64,000 bases of DNA, taken from positions 1 through 64,000 of the forward strand of contig NZ_JAIZZN010000016.1 of assembly GCF_020443565.1 (NCBI RefSeq), in the 5' to 3' direction. Below, piece after piece: positions 14,546 through 23,791 of this stretch; positions within the stretch are counted from its first letter, which is position 1; each line of letters starts with the position of its first letter. The notes under the pieces are model-generated. The model was not told where the DNA came from and did not search any database. It saw only the letters and a list, made by a program, of their open reading frames with translations. The position numbers were made by a program, and so were the translations under genes. This stretch comes from Clostridium sp. CS001 (GTDB lineage Bacteria; Bacillota; Clostridia; Clostridiales; Clostridiaceae).

Positions 14546-15592
14546 CTACTCTATTTTCTTTATAATATTTACTATTTCCTTTGCAGTTGCTTCATCAATT
14601 ATTAAAACTCTACTTGAACCATTGATTTCCGTGGCAATAATGGCTCTAGCTTTATTCTTGCCCGCCGCTACTGCAATTAATGTTTTATTATTTCTAACAT
14701 CTTCACTTCTTAGTCCAATAGTAGGTGTAGAATAAATTATTTCACCAGCTTCGTTATAATAATGTCCAAAAGCTTCTCCTACAGCACCTAACTTTTCAAG
14801 TTTCAATATCACATTTTCCGGTAGCCCACGTCTTTTGGCCATCTCCTTGGCTATCCCTATCCCATGTATGAGAATTTCAGCATTTCTAATCTTATAAATT
14901 ATATCCTTTATGTCTTTTTCATTTGATATAGTTTCTAATGCTGTAGTACTCAAATTATCTGGTGCATGAAGTAATTCATATTTGCCACCCAGCTTCTCTG
15001 CTAATCTTACCACTAATGTATTAGCTTGAATTTCTGCATTCCCTGTCATACCGCCTCTAGCAGGAAGCACTAAGACATCTTTATACTTATTATTGCTACT
15101 GCTTGCGAAATTTTCTACTACTTCTTTAACTGTTGCTCCACCTGTTAATGCAATTACGCTATTACCTTTAATCATATCCATAGTGTAACTTGCAGCTGTC
15201 TTTCCAATCTCTTTAAGCACACTCTTATCAATTTCTACATCTCCAGGAACAATTATAACTTGATGAAGATTTAAATGTGTCTCAATAAATCTTTCAATTT
15301 GAGACAATCCCTTGATTTCATAAATAAATATTTTTAGTTTGTTTATAATCTCTTCTCCCTCAATTGTTACAAACATTCCTGCTGCATCAATTTCAATCAG
15401 GTTCTGAGATTTTAAAAAATCTATTTCATTTCTTACTATTCTTTCACTAAGACACATATCACTTGCTAAAATTCTTCGTCCTATAGGCTGATTATAATAT
15501 ATAGTTCTTAATATATTATAACGTTTTTGAAGAAGATCCATTAATTCAGGTACTATTTTTTGTTGCAACTTCAATATATTCTGCACTTCCAT
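14546..15592 (-). CDS. cggR: central glycolytic genes regulator CggR (SorC family)
   Basis: 348 residues. It has an N-terminal winged helix domain (about 15-75, with 'ILASDMCLSERIVRNEIDFLK') and a C-terminal sugar-phosphate-binding domain of the SorC/DeoR type (GGATVKEV, ARGGMTGNAEIQANTL). In Bacillus CggR represses this operon until fructose 1,6-bisphosphate rises. Its position as first gene before gap and the operator-like repeats upstream support the same role. The annotated ATG has AGAGAGG only 1 nt away; a GTG at 15586, two codons later, has a better 7-nt spacing and may be the true start. Confidence 0.95.
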   Translation of the reverse strand: MEVQNILKLQQKIVPELMDLLQKRYNILRTIYYNQPIGRRILASDMCLSERIVRNEIDFLKSQNLIEIDAAGMFVTIEGEEIINKLKIFIYEIKGLSQIERFIETHLNLHQVIIVPGDVEIDKSVLKEIGKTAASYTMDMIKGNSVIALTGGATVKEVVENFASSSNNKYKDVLVLPARGGMTGNAEIQANTLVVRLAEKLGGKYELLHAPDNLSTTALETISNEKDIKDIIYKIRNAEILIHGIGIAKEMAKRRGLPENVILKLEKLGAVGEAFGHYYNEAGEIIYSTPTIGLRSEDVRNNKTLIAVAAGKNKARAIIATEINGSSRVLIIDEATAKEIVNIIKKIE

Positions 15593-15600
15593 ACCTCTCT

Positions 15601-15639
15601 GGACATCTTAAGTCCCACTGTTATTTTTTTGTTCCCACC
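15601..15639 (-). promoter_or_regulatory. CggR-like operator
   Basis: On the minus strand two copies of GTGGGA(A)C lie 20 bp apart, the second within GGGACTTAAGATGTCC. This matches the known CggR operator design of direct GGGAC repeats with GTCC half sites, placed just downstream of the promoter (-10 at 15643-15648). Recognised by analogy; no binding data. Confidence 0.65.
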
Positions 15640-15642
15640 TAT

Positions 15643-15648
15643 ATTATA
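15643..15648 (-). promoter_or_regulatory. -10 box of the cggR operon promoter
   Basis: TATAAT on the minus strand, with a weak TTTAAA-type -35 about 17 bp upstream. Transcription would start next to the first GTGGGAAC repeat, so a bound repressor would block it. Further upstream (15691-15710) TGTTAACAT is repeated with an 11-bp period. Confidence 0.6.
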
Positions 15649-15743
15649 AATGAAATGCTAACTTATTTAAATTAGTATTTCATTAAAAGTTGTTAACATT
15701 GTGTTAACATACCTATAAAGCCACTTTATGCCGTTTTTCCTTC

Positions 15744-17138
15744 TTAAAATCTCTTTCTTTTACTAGAGCTTTTAATTTGAAGTTCTTCTCTATATTTTGC
15801 TACAGTTCTCCTTGAAATATTCATTCCTTGTTCATTTAACTTATCGCATATAATTTGATCTGATATAGGTTTACTTTGATTTTCATTATCTACCATATCC
15901 TTAATAGATTTTTTTATATTAATTGTAGATACATCCGCACCGCCGGAAACAGATGCTATTCCATTTACAAATAAATCTTTTATCTTAATTATTTTACCGC
16001 CACTTACGCTAACATATTTTTCTCTAATTGCACGGCTTATAGTAGATTCATGCATTTCTAAGTTATTAGCAATTTTTTTTAGTGTCATTGGTCTTAAGTA
16101 TTCTTCACCAAAATCGAAGTATTCTTTTTGAACCACCAAAATCTCTTCTAAAACCCTATAAACAGTATTTTTTCTTTGCTCAATACTTCTAATAAGAAAC
16201 ATGGCACTATTAATTTTATCTTTTACGTATTCTACAGCTTCTGGATCTTCTGCACTGGTAATAATCTCTTTATACAAACTGTTTATATTCAGCTTCGGAA
16301 GTACGTCTTCATTCATGGAAATAAAATATTGATTATTTAACTTGTTGATGTAAGCATCAGGAACTATATATTTAACGGTTTCACCAGTGTAGAATCCCCT
16401 TGATGGCTTAGGCTCTAATGCTTTTATAATATCTCCATACTTTTGAACCTGTGCTACTGTAATTTTTAATTCTTTAGCTATATCATTATATTTATTTTCA
16501 GCCAATAATCCCAAATAATTATCAATGATTTTGTAGATATTTTCATCCTTCACTTCCATATTACATAGTTGGATTCTTAAACATTCACTTAAATTCCTAG
16601 CTCCAATCCCCTGTGGTTCTAAAGATTGGAAAATTTTAAGAGCTATTTCAGCATTTTCATTTGATATATTAAGCTCCTGGCATATATCTGCTAAGCTTAC
16701 AGATAGATAGCCTTTAGTATCTAAGTTCTCAACCATGTACTTACATATATGTAATACTTCATCACTTTCAATAATTTCACCTATTTGCTCCATTAGATAA
16801 TCTTTTAAAGATTTTTCCTCTGCAATATAATAAAAAGGAGACACCTCTTCCTTTTCAATGTTCGCTCCATAATTCTTTTCCTTATAATTATCTGTATCAA
16901 GGTATTTAATTATCTCTTTATAATCCTTCGAATCACTGAAATCCTTTTCATTATCACTGTTATTCTTTTGATCTTGAATTTGTTTTTCTTCTAATACTGG
17001 GTTCTCCTGCATCTCTTTATTCACATATTGGCCCAGTTCATATGCAGACATTTGAAGAAGTTTAATAGACATTTGCATTTCTTGCGTCATTATTAATTTT
17101 TGTTCTTGTATCAAGTTTAAGCCAAAATTAATATTCAC
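15744..17138 (-). CDS. rpoN: RNA polymerase sigma-54 factor
   Basis: 464 residues from a GTG at 17138 with AGGTGG 6 nt upstream; an ATG 15 bases earlier has no ribosome binding site. Sigma-54 directs polymerase to -24/-12 promoters and needs an activator ATPase. The N-terminal Gln/Leu-rich region I (LNLIQEQKLIMTQEMQMSIKLLQ), the central core-binding domain and the C-terminal RpoN box (SRRTVAKYRE) are all present. An acidic, Lys/Asp-rich linker lies at about 50-95. In Bacillus and Clostridium the gene also lies just upstream of cggR. A TATAAT box sits about 30 bp upstream. Confidence 0.97.
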   Translation of the reverse strand: MNINFGLNLIQEQKLIMTQEMQMSIKLLQMSAYELGQYVNKEMQENPVLEEKQIQDQKNNSDNEKDFSDSKDYKEIIKYLDTDNYKEKNYGANIEKEEVSPFYYIAEEKSLKDYLMEQIGEIIESDEVLHICKYMVENLDTKGYLSVSLADICQELNISNENAEIALKIFQSLEPQGIGARNLSECLRIQLCNMEVKDENIYKIIDNYLGLLAENKYNDIAKELKITVAQVQKYGDIIKALEPKPSRGFYTGETVKYIVPDAYINKLNNQYFISMNEDVLPKLNINSLYKEIITSAEDPEAVEYVKDKINSAMFLIRSIEQRKNTVYRVLEEILVVQKEYFDFGEEYLRPMTLKKIANNLEMHESTISRAIREKYVSVSGGKIIKIKDLFVNGIASVSGGADVSTINIKKSIKDMVDNENQSKPISDQIICDKLNEQGMNISRRTVAKYREELQIKSSSKRKRF

Positions 17139-17210
17139 CTTTTCCCACCTCATCTAATCATTAAAGTTATTATAACATAAATTATGGCGAAAATTTAATT
17201 GAAAATAAAA

Positions 17211-17232
17211 AACCTCAGCATAAGCTGAGGTT
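17211..17232. terminator. bidirectional intrinsic terminator
   Basis: AACCTCAGC-ATAA-GCTGAGGTT with T-runs on both strands (TTTTTTATTTT on the minus strand). It ends the nucleoside transporter operon just past its last gene. Confidence 0.9.
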
Positions 17233-17247
17233 TTTGCTATTGAAATA

Positions 17248-18180
17248 CTATCTTGATCCTTTTTCATAAGGCTTACCACTAGCACGTGGCCCTACTGTTT
17301 TTCCAACAAACCCTGCTAATGCAAGCATAGTAAGTACGTATGGGATAACAGTGTATACCTCTGAAGGCAAATTCCAGCTAAGCTTTTGTGCAAAAATATT
17401 AAATGCACTACCAAAAGCAAACAACATGCTAGCACCAAATGCTCCAAGTGGATTCCAGTTCCCGAAGATAACCGCCGCTAGAGCAATGAATCCACGCCCT
17501 GCAACCATTCCCTCCCTGTAAAGTGGAGTTATTCCAAGGGATAATGCTGCACCACCAAGTCCAGCAAGCATTCCTGATAATATAACACACAAATATCTTA
17601 TTTTATAAACACTTATTCCTAAAGTATCGGCAGCTTTAGGGTGTTCCCCTACAGCTCTAATTCTTAGTCCTAAAGGTGTTTTATAAAGTACGTATTGCAT
17701 TACAATCACTAAAATGATTGCAAGTACTACAAACCAGTTTAAGTCAGCAACAAACTTTCCAAGTAATGGTATGTCTTTAACTCTTTGAGGTATGTCATAA
17801 GAAAGACCTTTTACTATATCTGTTTGACCACCTTTCCCACCAAATAACTTATATATTAAGAAACTAGCGAGAGCGGTAGAAAAAAGATTTATGGCCGTAC
17901 CTGAAATTACTTGATCTGCACGTAAATGTATGCTGAGTACTGCATGTATTAAACCCAAAATCCCACCAGCTGCTACACCAAAGATTATTCCAACTATTGG
18001 GCTTCCAGTGGCATAACTTCCAAACACTGCAAAGAAAGCCCCTATTACCATCATACCTTCAAGACCAATATTAACAACACCTGATTTTTCAGAGATTATA
18101 CCACCCAATGCTGCAAAAATTAGAGGCGTAGCTATTCTTAATGTTTGCGCTAGCAGCGTGATTAAAACATCACTATTCAT
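17248..18180 (-). CDS. ABC transporter permease, BMP-type nucleoside importer (NupQ-like)
   Basis: 310 residues from the ATG at 18180 (GGAGG 9 nt upstream). A multi-pass membrane protein of the BPD_transp_2 family with about 8-9 helices. The signature 'PLIFAALGGIISEKSGVVNI' followed by GLEGMM is typical of the second permease of BMP-family purine nucleoside importers (NupQ/YufQ). It starts 8 bp inside the end of the preceding permease gene, so translation is coupled. Probably half of the membrane channel fed by the lipoprotein encoded at 21149-22225. Confidence 0.93.
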   Translation of the reverse strand: MNSDVLITLLAQTLRIATPLIFAALGGIISEKSGVVNIGLEGMMVIGAFFAVFGSYATGSPIVGIIFGVAAGGILGLIHAVLSIHLRADQVISGTAINLFSTALASFLIYKLFGGKGGQTDIVKGLSYDIPQRVKDIPLLGKFVADLNWFVVLAIILVIVMQYVLYKTPLGLRIRAVGEHPKAADTLGISVYKIRYLCVILSGMLAGLGGAALSLGITPLYREGMVAGRGFIALAAVIFGNWNPLGAFGASMLFAFGSAFNIFAQKLSWNLPSEVYTVIPYVLTMLALAGFVGKTVGPRASGKPYEKGSR

Positions 18181-19306
18181 TTGCAATCGCCTCCTTCTTT
18201 TTCTTTTCAGAGAAGTATTTAACAATGTAATCCGTAGCTACAAATATAATAATTATAGCTTGTATTAAATAAACTATATCTTTTGGTATTCCATTTAGTT
18301 GAAGAGTTCTAGCACTACTATTTAGTGTTCCAAATAATAAAGCTGAGGCTATGCATCCAATAGGATTGCTCTTTGCAAGCAGTGCAACTGCTATACCGTC
18401 AAACCCATAGGAAGGTAATACCATGAAATCTTTTACATTATGAAGAACCCCTGCAACGTGTGTCGCTCCACCAACTCCTGCTATTCCACCAGAAAGTAGC
18501 ATAGCGAAAACGGTATTTTTAGCTACATTGATTCCACCATATTCTGCACCATGTGGGTTTATACCAACTGCTCTTATTTCATATCCCACAGTAGTCTTCC
18601 ATAGTAACCAGAATATGAAAATGGCTACGGCTATGGCAAGAAATATACTAACATTGGCTCCACTACCACTAACAAATCTAGCTAACTTTGCACTCTCTTG
18701 TATAGTTGGTGTACTTGCTTTACCTGTAACTCCAAAGCTAGTTCTTAATATAATGAAATTAGCAAAAGCCATTGCTATATAATTCATCATAATTGTATTT
18801 ATAACTTCATTAGTACCTACTTTAGCCTTTAAGTACCCGGGAATTCCTCCCCATATACCACCTGCTACAAGACCTGAAATGATCATTAGCCCTATATGAA
18901 CTATTGGGCTTAAACCTGGAATTGTTCCGACTACTGCTGCTGCAATCATACCAAGTATAAATTGTCCACCAACACCTATGTTAAACAATCCACATTTAAA
19001 CGCTACTGCATTTGCAACCCCTGTAAATATTAATGGCGTAACCTCTGAAATTGTAACAAATGTTACCCTTGTACTACCAAATCCGCCTTTATATATAAGT
19101 CCAAATAAATCGCCCAAAGCCGGAAAATACTGCAATACCGAGTACCCTTTTGCCCACATTACGAAGAACACAGCAACAAATATAGCAACAATTATAGAAA
19201 AGAAAGGAAAGGCAAGTGCTTTAAATGCATTTTTTATAATTCCAGATTTAAATCCTTTCTTTGCTATATCAATACTCTTACTATCTTTATCTTTTACTTT
19301 ACTCAT
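18173..19306 (-). CDS. ABC transporter permease, BMP-type nucleoside importer (NupP-like)
   Basis: 377 residues from the ATG at 19306, with AAAGGAG 9 nt upstream; a longer upstream frame overlaps the ATPase gene too far. It has a longer cytoplasmic N-terminus, then about 9-10 membrane helices. FTGVANAVAFKCGLFNIGVGG is the conserved permease segment of this family. Overlaps the ATPase gene (19299) and the second permease gene (18180) by 8 bp each, indicating one tightly coupled operon. Confidence 0.93.
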   Translation of the reverse strand: MSKVKDKDSKSIDIAKKGFKSGIIKNAFKALAFPFFSIIVAIFVAVFFVMWAKGYSVLQYFPALGDLFGLIYKGGFGSTRVTFVTISEVTPLIFTGVANAVAFKCGLFNIGVGGQFILGMIAAAVVGTIPGLSPIVHIGLMIISGLVAGGIWGGIPGYLKAKVGTNEVINTIMMNYIAMAFANFIILRTSFGVTGKASTPTIQESAKLARFVSGSGANVSIFLAIAVAIFIFWLLWKTTVGYEIRAVGINPHGAEYGGINVAKNTVFAMLLSGGIAGVGGATHVAGVLHNVKDFMVLPSYGFDGIAVALLAKSNPIGCIASALLFGTLNSSARTLQLNGIPKDIVYLIQAIIIIFVATDYIVKYFSEKKKKEAIANE

Positions 19307-20840
19307 ATTCCTTAACTCCTTTCGGTGTTTCCTTAAGAGTACCACCAGCCATAAGTATACCTAGTTTTTGCTCTGTGGCATCTTCCCTATCTAGTATATC
19401 TACCACTTTACCATCATACATTACCGCTATTCTATCTGATAATGCTAGTATTTCGTCAAGTTCTAAGGATACTAGTAGAACTGCACGCCCTCTATCACGT
19501 TCCCCAACTAATCTTTTATGAATATATTCAATTGCACCAACGTCAAGTCCTCTTGTAGGTTGTGCCGCTATTAATAATTCTGGATCTTTTGAAATTTCTC
19601 TGGCTACTATAAGCTTTTGTTGATTACCACCTGATAGTGATAATGCTGCTACATCTGCATTAGGAGTCCTAATATCAAATTCGCTAATAAGAGTATCACA
19701 ATGCTTTCTAATTTCTTTATAGTTCATAACTATACCCTTACTAAAAGGCATCTTTTTATGGATTCCCATAATTGAGTTTTCAAATAAGGAATATTCTAAT
19801 ATAAGTCCCCTTTTATGTCTATCTTCTGGTATATGCCCAACTCCTGATGAAATAATCTGCCTTGGCGATTTCCCATATATATTTTTACCATCTAAAGTAA
19901 TATTTCCACTTTTAGGTTTTCTAAGACCAGTTAGCACCTCTAAAAATTCAGTTTGACCATTACCATCAATACCAGCCACTCCAAGGATCTCACCGCCATG
20001 CACAGATAATGTCAAGTTATTTACAGCAGGCAACCCCCTATGATCACTGGCACAAAGATTCTCAATTTTTAGTATTTCTCCCCTAATTAAAGCAGGTTTT
20101 TTATCTACTGTTAAATTAACTTTTCTGCCTACCATAAGCTCTGCTAATTCGTCTATACTGGTTTCTTTGGTATTTACGGTTCCGGTTACCTTTCCACGTC
20201 TAATTATAGTAACTCTATCACTCATACTCATAACTTCTTTTAATTTATGAGTTATTAGTATTACAGATTTTCCTTCTTTCTCAAGGTTTTTAATTATAGT
20301 TCCTAGTTCCCCAATCTCTTGTGGTGTTAAAACTGCTGTAGGCTCATCTAATATTAAAATTTCAGCACCCCTATATAATGCCTTCAATATTTCTACTTTT
20401 TGTTGTTGACCAACAGAAATGTCTTCTATAACTGCATTTGGATCAATAGCAAATCCATATCTTTCAGAAATCTCTTTAACATCGTGGATTGCTTTAACCA
20501 TATCAATTTTAATTCCTTTTTTAGGTTCAATACCTAGCACAATATTTTGTGTTACAGTAAAGTTATGTACAAGCATAAAATGCTGATGAACCATTCCTAT
20601 TCCCAGTTTTATTGCATCATTTGGAGTAGTTATATTCACTAAGTTACCGCTTACATAAATCTCGCCCTTTTCTTGTTGGTACAGACCATAAAGAATATTC
20701 ATAAGAGTTGTTTTTCCCGCACCATTTTCACCAAGAAGGACATGTGTTTCTCCCTTTAATAATTCGAAATCTACATTGTCATTGGCAATGGTTCCTGGAA
20801 AGACTTTTGTTATGCCTTTCATCTCAATTACCTTTTCCAT
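19299..20840 (-). CDS. ABC transporter ATP-binding protein with two ABC domains (NupO-like)
   Basis: 513 residues with two fused nucleotide-binding domains, as in sugar/nucleoside importers of the RbsA/NupO type. Domain 1 has Walker A GENGAGKTT (about 36-44), signature ISVGQQQKVEI and LDEPTAVLTP. Domain 2 has a degenerate Walker A (GIDGNGQTE) but an intact signature LSGGNQQK. That asymmetry is normal for the family. It energises uptake of nucleosides or a related ligand. A family A repeat occupies the 308-bp gap between this gene and the lipoprotein gene. Confidence 0.95.
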   Translation of the reverse strand: MEKVIEMKGITKVFPGTIANDNVDFELLKGETHVLLGENGAGKTTLMNILYGLYQQEKGEIYVSGNLVNITTPNDAIKLGIGMVHQHFMLVHNFTVTQNIVLGIEPKKGIKIDMVKAIHDVKEISERYGFAIDPNAVIEDISVGQQQKVEILKALYRGAEILILDEPTAVLTPQEIGELGTIIKNLEKEGKSVILITHKLKEVMSMSDRVTIIRRGKVTGTVNTKETSIDELAELMVGRKVNLTVDKKPALIRGEILKIENLCASDHRGLPAVNNLTLSVHGGEILGVAGIDGNGQTEFLEVLTGLRKPKSGNITLDGKNIYGKSPRQIISSGVGHIPEDRHKRGLILEYSLFENSIMGIHKKMPFSKGIVMNYKEIRKHCDTLISEFDIRTPNADVAALSLSGGNQQKLIVAREISKDPELLIAAQPTRGLDVGAIEYIHKRLVGERDRGRAVLLVSLELDEILALSDRIAVMYDGKVVDILDREDATEQKLGILMAGGTLKETPKGVKEYE

Positions 20841-20852
20841 TTTCTTTCCTCC

Positions 20853-21018
20853 TTAAATCATCTTCTGCGAAGCTGCAATATTAACAACTTTGGAAGCAGA
20901 TTTAGACTGCCACCAAAGTAACCTTTCTGGGCTAGGCACCTGCCACTTATAGAAGATGTCAGACTTGAAGCTTCCAAAATGTTGTTAAAAAGATTAAATC
21001 ATCACCTGTGTAGGTGGA
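20853..21018 (+). repeat. family A dispersed repeat, full copy plus extra hairpin
   Basis: Consensus strand is plus, opposite to the operon. Parts: a TTAAATCAT hairpin module with stem CTTC-TGC-GAAG (20853-20880), a 108-bp core (20881-20988) with inverted ends TTAACAACTTTGGAAGC / GCTTCCAAAATGTTGTTAA, then a second hairpin module TTAAATCAT-CACCT-GTGT-AGGTG (20994-21018). It fills most of the 308-bp space between the ATPase and lipoprotein genes; I see no gene there. Confidence 0.75.
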
Positions 21019-21062
21019 GGATTTCTTTTTGAATACTTCTAAACTATCATTATTCTTAGAAA

Positions 21063-21087
21063 GAGCTAGATGTATTACATCTAGCTC
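21063..21087 (-). terminator. perfect stem-loop after the BMP lipoprotein gene
   Basis: GAGCTAGATGTA pairs with TACATCTAGCTC around one base, followed on the minus strand by TTTCTAAG. It would stop most transcripts after the lipoprotein gene, leaving a smaller amount for the ATPase and permeases. This is a common way of making excess binding protein. Confidence 0.7.
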
Positions 21088-21148
21088 ACATTGTATACTT
21101 AAATCGTTAATAATAAATTTATGGAAAGTTTAAACTTTTCACAAAATA

Positions 21149-22225
21149 TTATTTTACTTCAAATGTCATAACATCTGCTCTATTTGCTGGAACAACTATT
21201 GTTCCTGCTATAACTTTTTCTTCATATTTTTTAACTTCTTCTAAAACATCTTTTGGGACATTTTTATCAGATGTTGCAGCTATTCCTACGCCTTGCTCTT
21301 TTAATCCAAGTACTATAGATACGCCACCTTTAAATTCTTTATTAACTACAGCTTTAGCTTCGTTATAAGTTGCTGTGTCAACTCTCTTCATCATACTTGA
21401 AAGTATAACATCAGCATATTCTGGTACTGTTAAAGATTGGTCCATATCAACTCCAATAGCCCAAACTGTTTTTCCACCATCTTTTAATTCTTTAGCTGCT
21501 TTAAATAAACCAATACCAACTCCGCCTGCTGCATGATAAACTATGTCGCAACCATCTTGATATAAAGATTTAGCTAACTCATATCCTTTTGCTGAATCAT
21601 CAAAACTATCTGCATATTTTACAGTTGTACCTGTACTTTTACCATCTGTACTTATTAATCCTTTTGCTGCTTCTGGGTTAACTGCTTTAACACCAGCTGC
21701 AAAACCAGTTTCAAATCTATTTATTGCTTCAAAATCTTTTCCACCAATAAATCCAACTTTATTAGTTTTAGTCATTTTTCCAGCAATAACTCCCATTAAG
21801 AAAGAACCTTCCTGCTCTTTAAAAGTAATTGATGCTACGTTTGGCAAATCAACAACTGAATCTATAATTGCAAAATTTTTGTCAGTATGATTTTTAGCAA
21901 CCTCTGTAGTTGCATCTGCCATTTGGAATCCAATTGCAAAAGTTAAATTTGAACCTTCTTCAATTAATGATTCTAAATTTGCTGTATAGTCTTCTTTCTT
22001 TTTAGATTCTATAGACTTGTAAGCATATCCGAATTCTTCCTTACCCTTTTTAACTCCGTCGTCTGCTGATTGATTGAATGACTTGTCATTTAATCCACCT
22101 TCATCTGTAGAAAGACCAATAGTGATATCACTTTTCGCTGCTTCCTTCTTCGTTCCACAACCTACGAACAATGTTGCAACTACAGCTACTGCCGTAAGTA
22201 TTGCAACTACCTTTTTCTTATTCAT
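21149..22225 (-). CDS. BMP family ABC transporter substrate-binding lipoprotein
   Basis: 358 residues. The signal peptide ends at a lipobox (LFVGC, Cys23). The mature part has the Bmp/PnrA pattern: IGLSTDEGGLNDKSFNQSADDG, GFIGGKDF, AGGVGIGLFKAA and IGVDMDQS. Family members bind purine nucleosides and hand them to NupOPQ-type permeases, which are encoded next on the same strand. Good GGGGAGG 8 nt before the ATG. The ligand is inferred from the family and operon only. Confidence 0.94.
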   Translation of the reverse strand: MNKKKVVAILTAVAVVATLFVGCGTKKEAAKSDITIGLSTDEGGLNDKSFNQSADDGVKKGKEEFGYAYKSIESKKKEDYTANLESLIEEGSNLTFAIGFQMADATTEVAKNHTDKNFAIIDSVVDLPNVASITFKEQEGSFLMGVIAGKMTKTNKVGFIGGKDFEAINRFETGFAAGVKAVNPEAAKGLISTDGKSTGTTVKYADSFDDSAKGYELAKSLYQDGCDIVYHAAGGVGIGLFKAAKELKDGGKTVWAIGVDMDQSLTVPEYADVILSSMMKRVDTATYNEAKAVVNKEFKGGVSIVLGLKEQGVGIAATSDKNVPKDVLEEVKKYEEKVIAGTIVVPANRADVMTFEVK

Positions 22226-22513
22226 AATAATTCCTCCCCATAAGTAATTAATTAAATACCTTCACTAATATATTGCTTAGCAAGTATTTATTCTACAAAA
22301 GATTTAAAAATCCTTTTTTAATTTAAATTTTTTTTAATTCTTTGCAGATTTTAAATCTTTATTCATTTGTCAAATAACGATTTCATTTAATAGTATATGA
22401 CAGTTTCATTTTTATATGTGATATGAAATAGATTATATATGAATTCCTTCTTATTAGCAACTAGTTGTTAACATGAAAAACATATTTATATTTTACTAGT
22501 TTTTTTTATTCCT
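22226..22513. other. AT-rich upstream region of the BMP transporter operon; no gene seen
   Basis: About 290 bp. A TTGACA on the minus strand (22368-22373) could be a -35 element but no good -10 lies at the right spacing. I looked for a purine riboswitch and saw none. It presumably holds the promoter of the lipoprotein gene. Confidence 0.4.
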
Positions 22514-22554
22514 AAAACAAACCCCCGCAAGCAATCTAGCGAGGGTTTTGTTTT
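22514..22554. terminator. terminator of the glycine reductase operon
   Basis: AAAACAAACCCCC pairs with GAGGGTTTTGTTTT around a short internal stem. T-runs occur on both sides. It lies about 40 bp after grdD. Confidence 0.75.
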
Positions 22555-22592
22555 AAACTTACATTTATTAATATTTATAAGCTTCTTTAGAA

Positions 22593-23756
22593 TTAGCCCA
22601 TAAATTCAGCTTTTTTAAGAATCTCAATAGCTTTGTCAGAAACATCTTCTGGTACTAAAACTATTGGTCCTGTACATCCCATACCACTTTCAGAATAAAT
22701 GCCTTCTTTCCATAATGCTTTACATGCATTCTCTAGTTCAAGTATATCTATTCCAGCAATTGAGAATGTAACCACTTTTTTAGGAGGCATTTTCACTTCT
22801 TCTTCCTCTGCCGGTTTTTCTGCTTTTTTAATAACTTTATTTATAGCATCTTTTAAACCTAATTTATTAGCTCTAGTAAATTCAGCTTTTGCTAAGCCCA
22901 AAACATTATTTTCTGCACAAATTGCGCAGTATTTTAATGCTTCTGCTATTAATGGTGCCCCTGAAGCTCTTGAAACTATGTTTACAAGTTTATTATAGTT
23001 TTCTCCAATACCAGGACCGTAACCCGCACCTACTGTTTCGTAGTTACCTCCTGTAGTGAAAGAAGCAAAAGTTTTAACTAAAATGTTACCAGTTAATGAA
23101 TCACAAACCATAACATCTGGTGTTCCTGCAAGAAGGTCATTACCTCTCATAACAGCACCACCGCCAGATCTTAAAGAATCTGCAAACTTAAAATCATAGC
23201 CATTAGTTTGTACTTCTTTTAATATTCTCTCAACTTGTCTTGCTCCATCTAAATTAAGTATTCCAACAGTTGGATTTTTAATTCCGCTAGCTTTAGCTAC
23301 TGCAATACCAGATATTGCATTAAGTACCATACCTTCTACTCTGTTTGTAGATGTAGTTCCTGTAGTTGTAGCTATTATCATATCTGTACCTTTAGCTGGT
23401 GTTACTATCTTTCCAACTGTAGATACTCCTATTGGAAAATCAAAATGTTGAGTTACACATCCACTTAAATTACCACTCTCTAGTAACTCAGTCATTATTT
23501 TATGGCCTTCTTCAGCAGTTTCAACTTCAATTATTTCAAAGTCTACATCCACTTTTGGTCCTATTAGAACAATTTCAAAATCATCATATTTACTTTTAGC
23601 TATTTCTGCTGCCTTTACCATTTCCTCTATACCATGCTCTGAACCGAATAAAGTTAATCCAATTCTAACGCTTTTTTGGAACTTTCCGCTTTTTATGCCG
23701 TTAGCTATGTCATTAAATACTTCAGCAATCATTTGTTTAACTCCATTTTCACTCAT
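22593..23756 (-). CDS. grdD: glycine reductase complex protein C, subunit GrdD (alpha)
   Basis: 387 residues. With GrdC it forms protein C, which takes the carboxymethyl group from selenoprotein A and releases acetyl phosphate. The N-terminal two thirds resemble phosphate acyltransferases of the PlsX/Pta type (DMIIATTTGTTSTNRVEG). The C-terminal domain carries ESGMGCTGPIV with Cys361, the position of the reactive Cys known in GrdD. Last gene of the operon, 35 bp after grdC, followed by a terminator. Confidence 0.96.
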   Translation of the reverse strand: MSENGVKQMIAEVFNDIANGIKSGKFQKSVRIGLTLFGSEHGIEEMVKAAEIAKSKYDDFEIVLIGPKVDVDFEIIEVETAEEGHKIMTELLESGNLSGCVTQHFDFPIGVSTVGKIVTPAKGTDMIIATTTGTTSTNRVEGMVLNAISGIAVAKASGIKNPTVGILNLDGARQVERILKEVQTNGYDFKFADSLRSGGGAVMRGNDLLAGTPDVMVCDSLTGNILVKTFASFTTGGNYETVGAGYGPGIGENYNKLVNIVSRASGAPLIAEALKYCAICAENNVLGLAKAEFTRANKLGLKDAINKVIKKAEKPAEEEEVKMPPKKVVTFSIAGIDILELENACKALWKEGIYSESGMGCTGPIVLVPEDVSDKAIEILKKAEFMG

Positions 23757-23791
23757 ATCTACACCCCTTTTCTAAGCGACTAATTTAAATC

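Noticed and set aside
15690-15710. Rex operator
   Set aside because: Rex sites have TTGTTAA and TTAACAA 4 bp apart; here the halves are 7 bp apart and better described as direct repeats.
21007-21124. plus-strand ORF from a TTG after AGGTGGAGG
   Set aside because: It runs through the terminator hairpin, is antisense to the operon, and the apparent ribosome binding site is part of the family A hairpin.
22226-22513. purine riboswitch upstream of the BMP transporter
   Set aside because: No three-way junction core or paired loops could be found.
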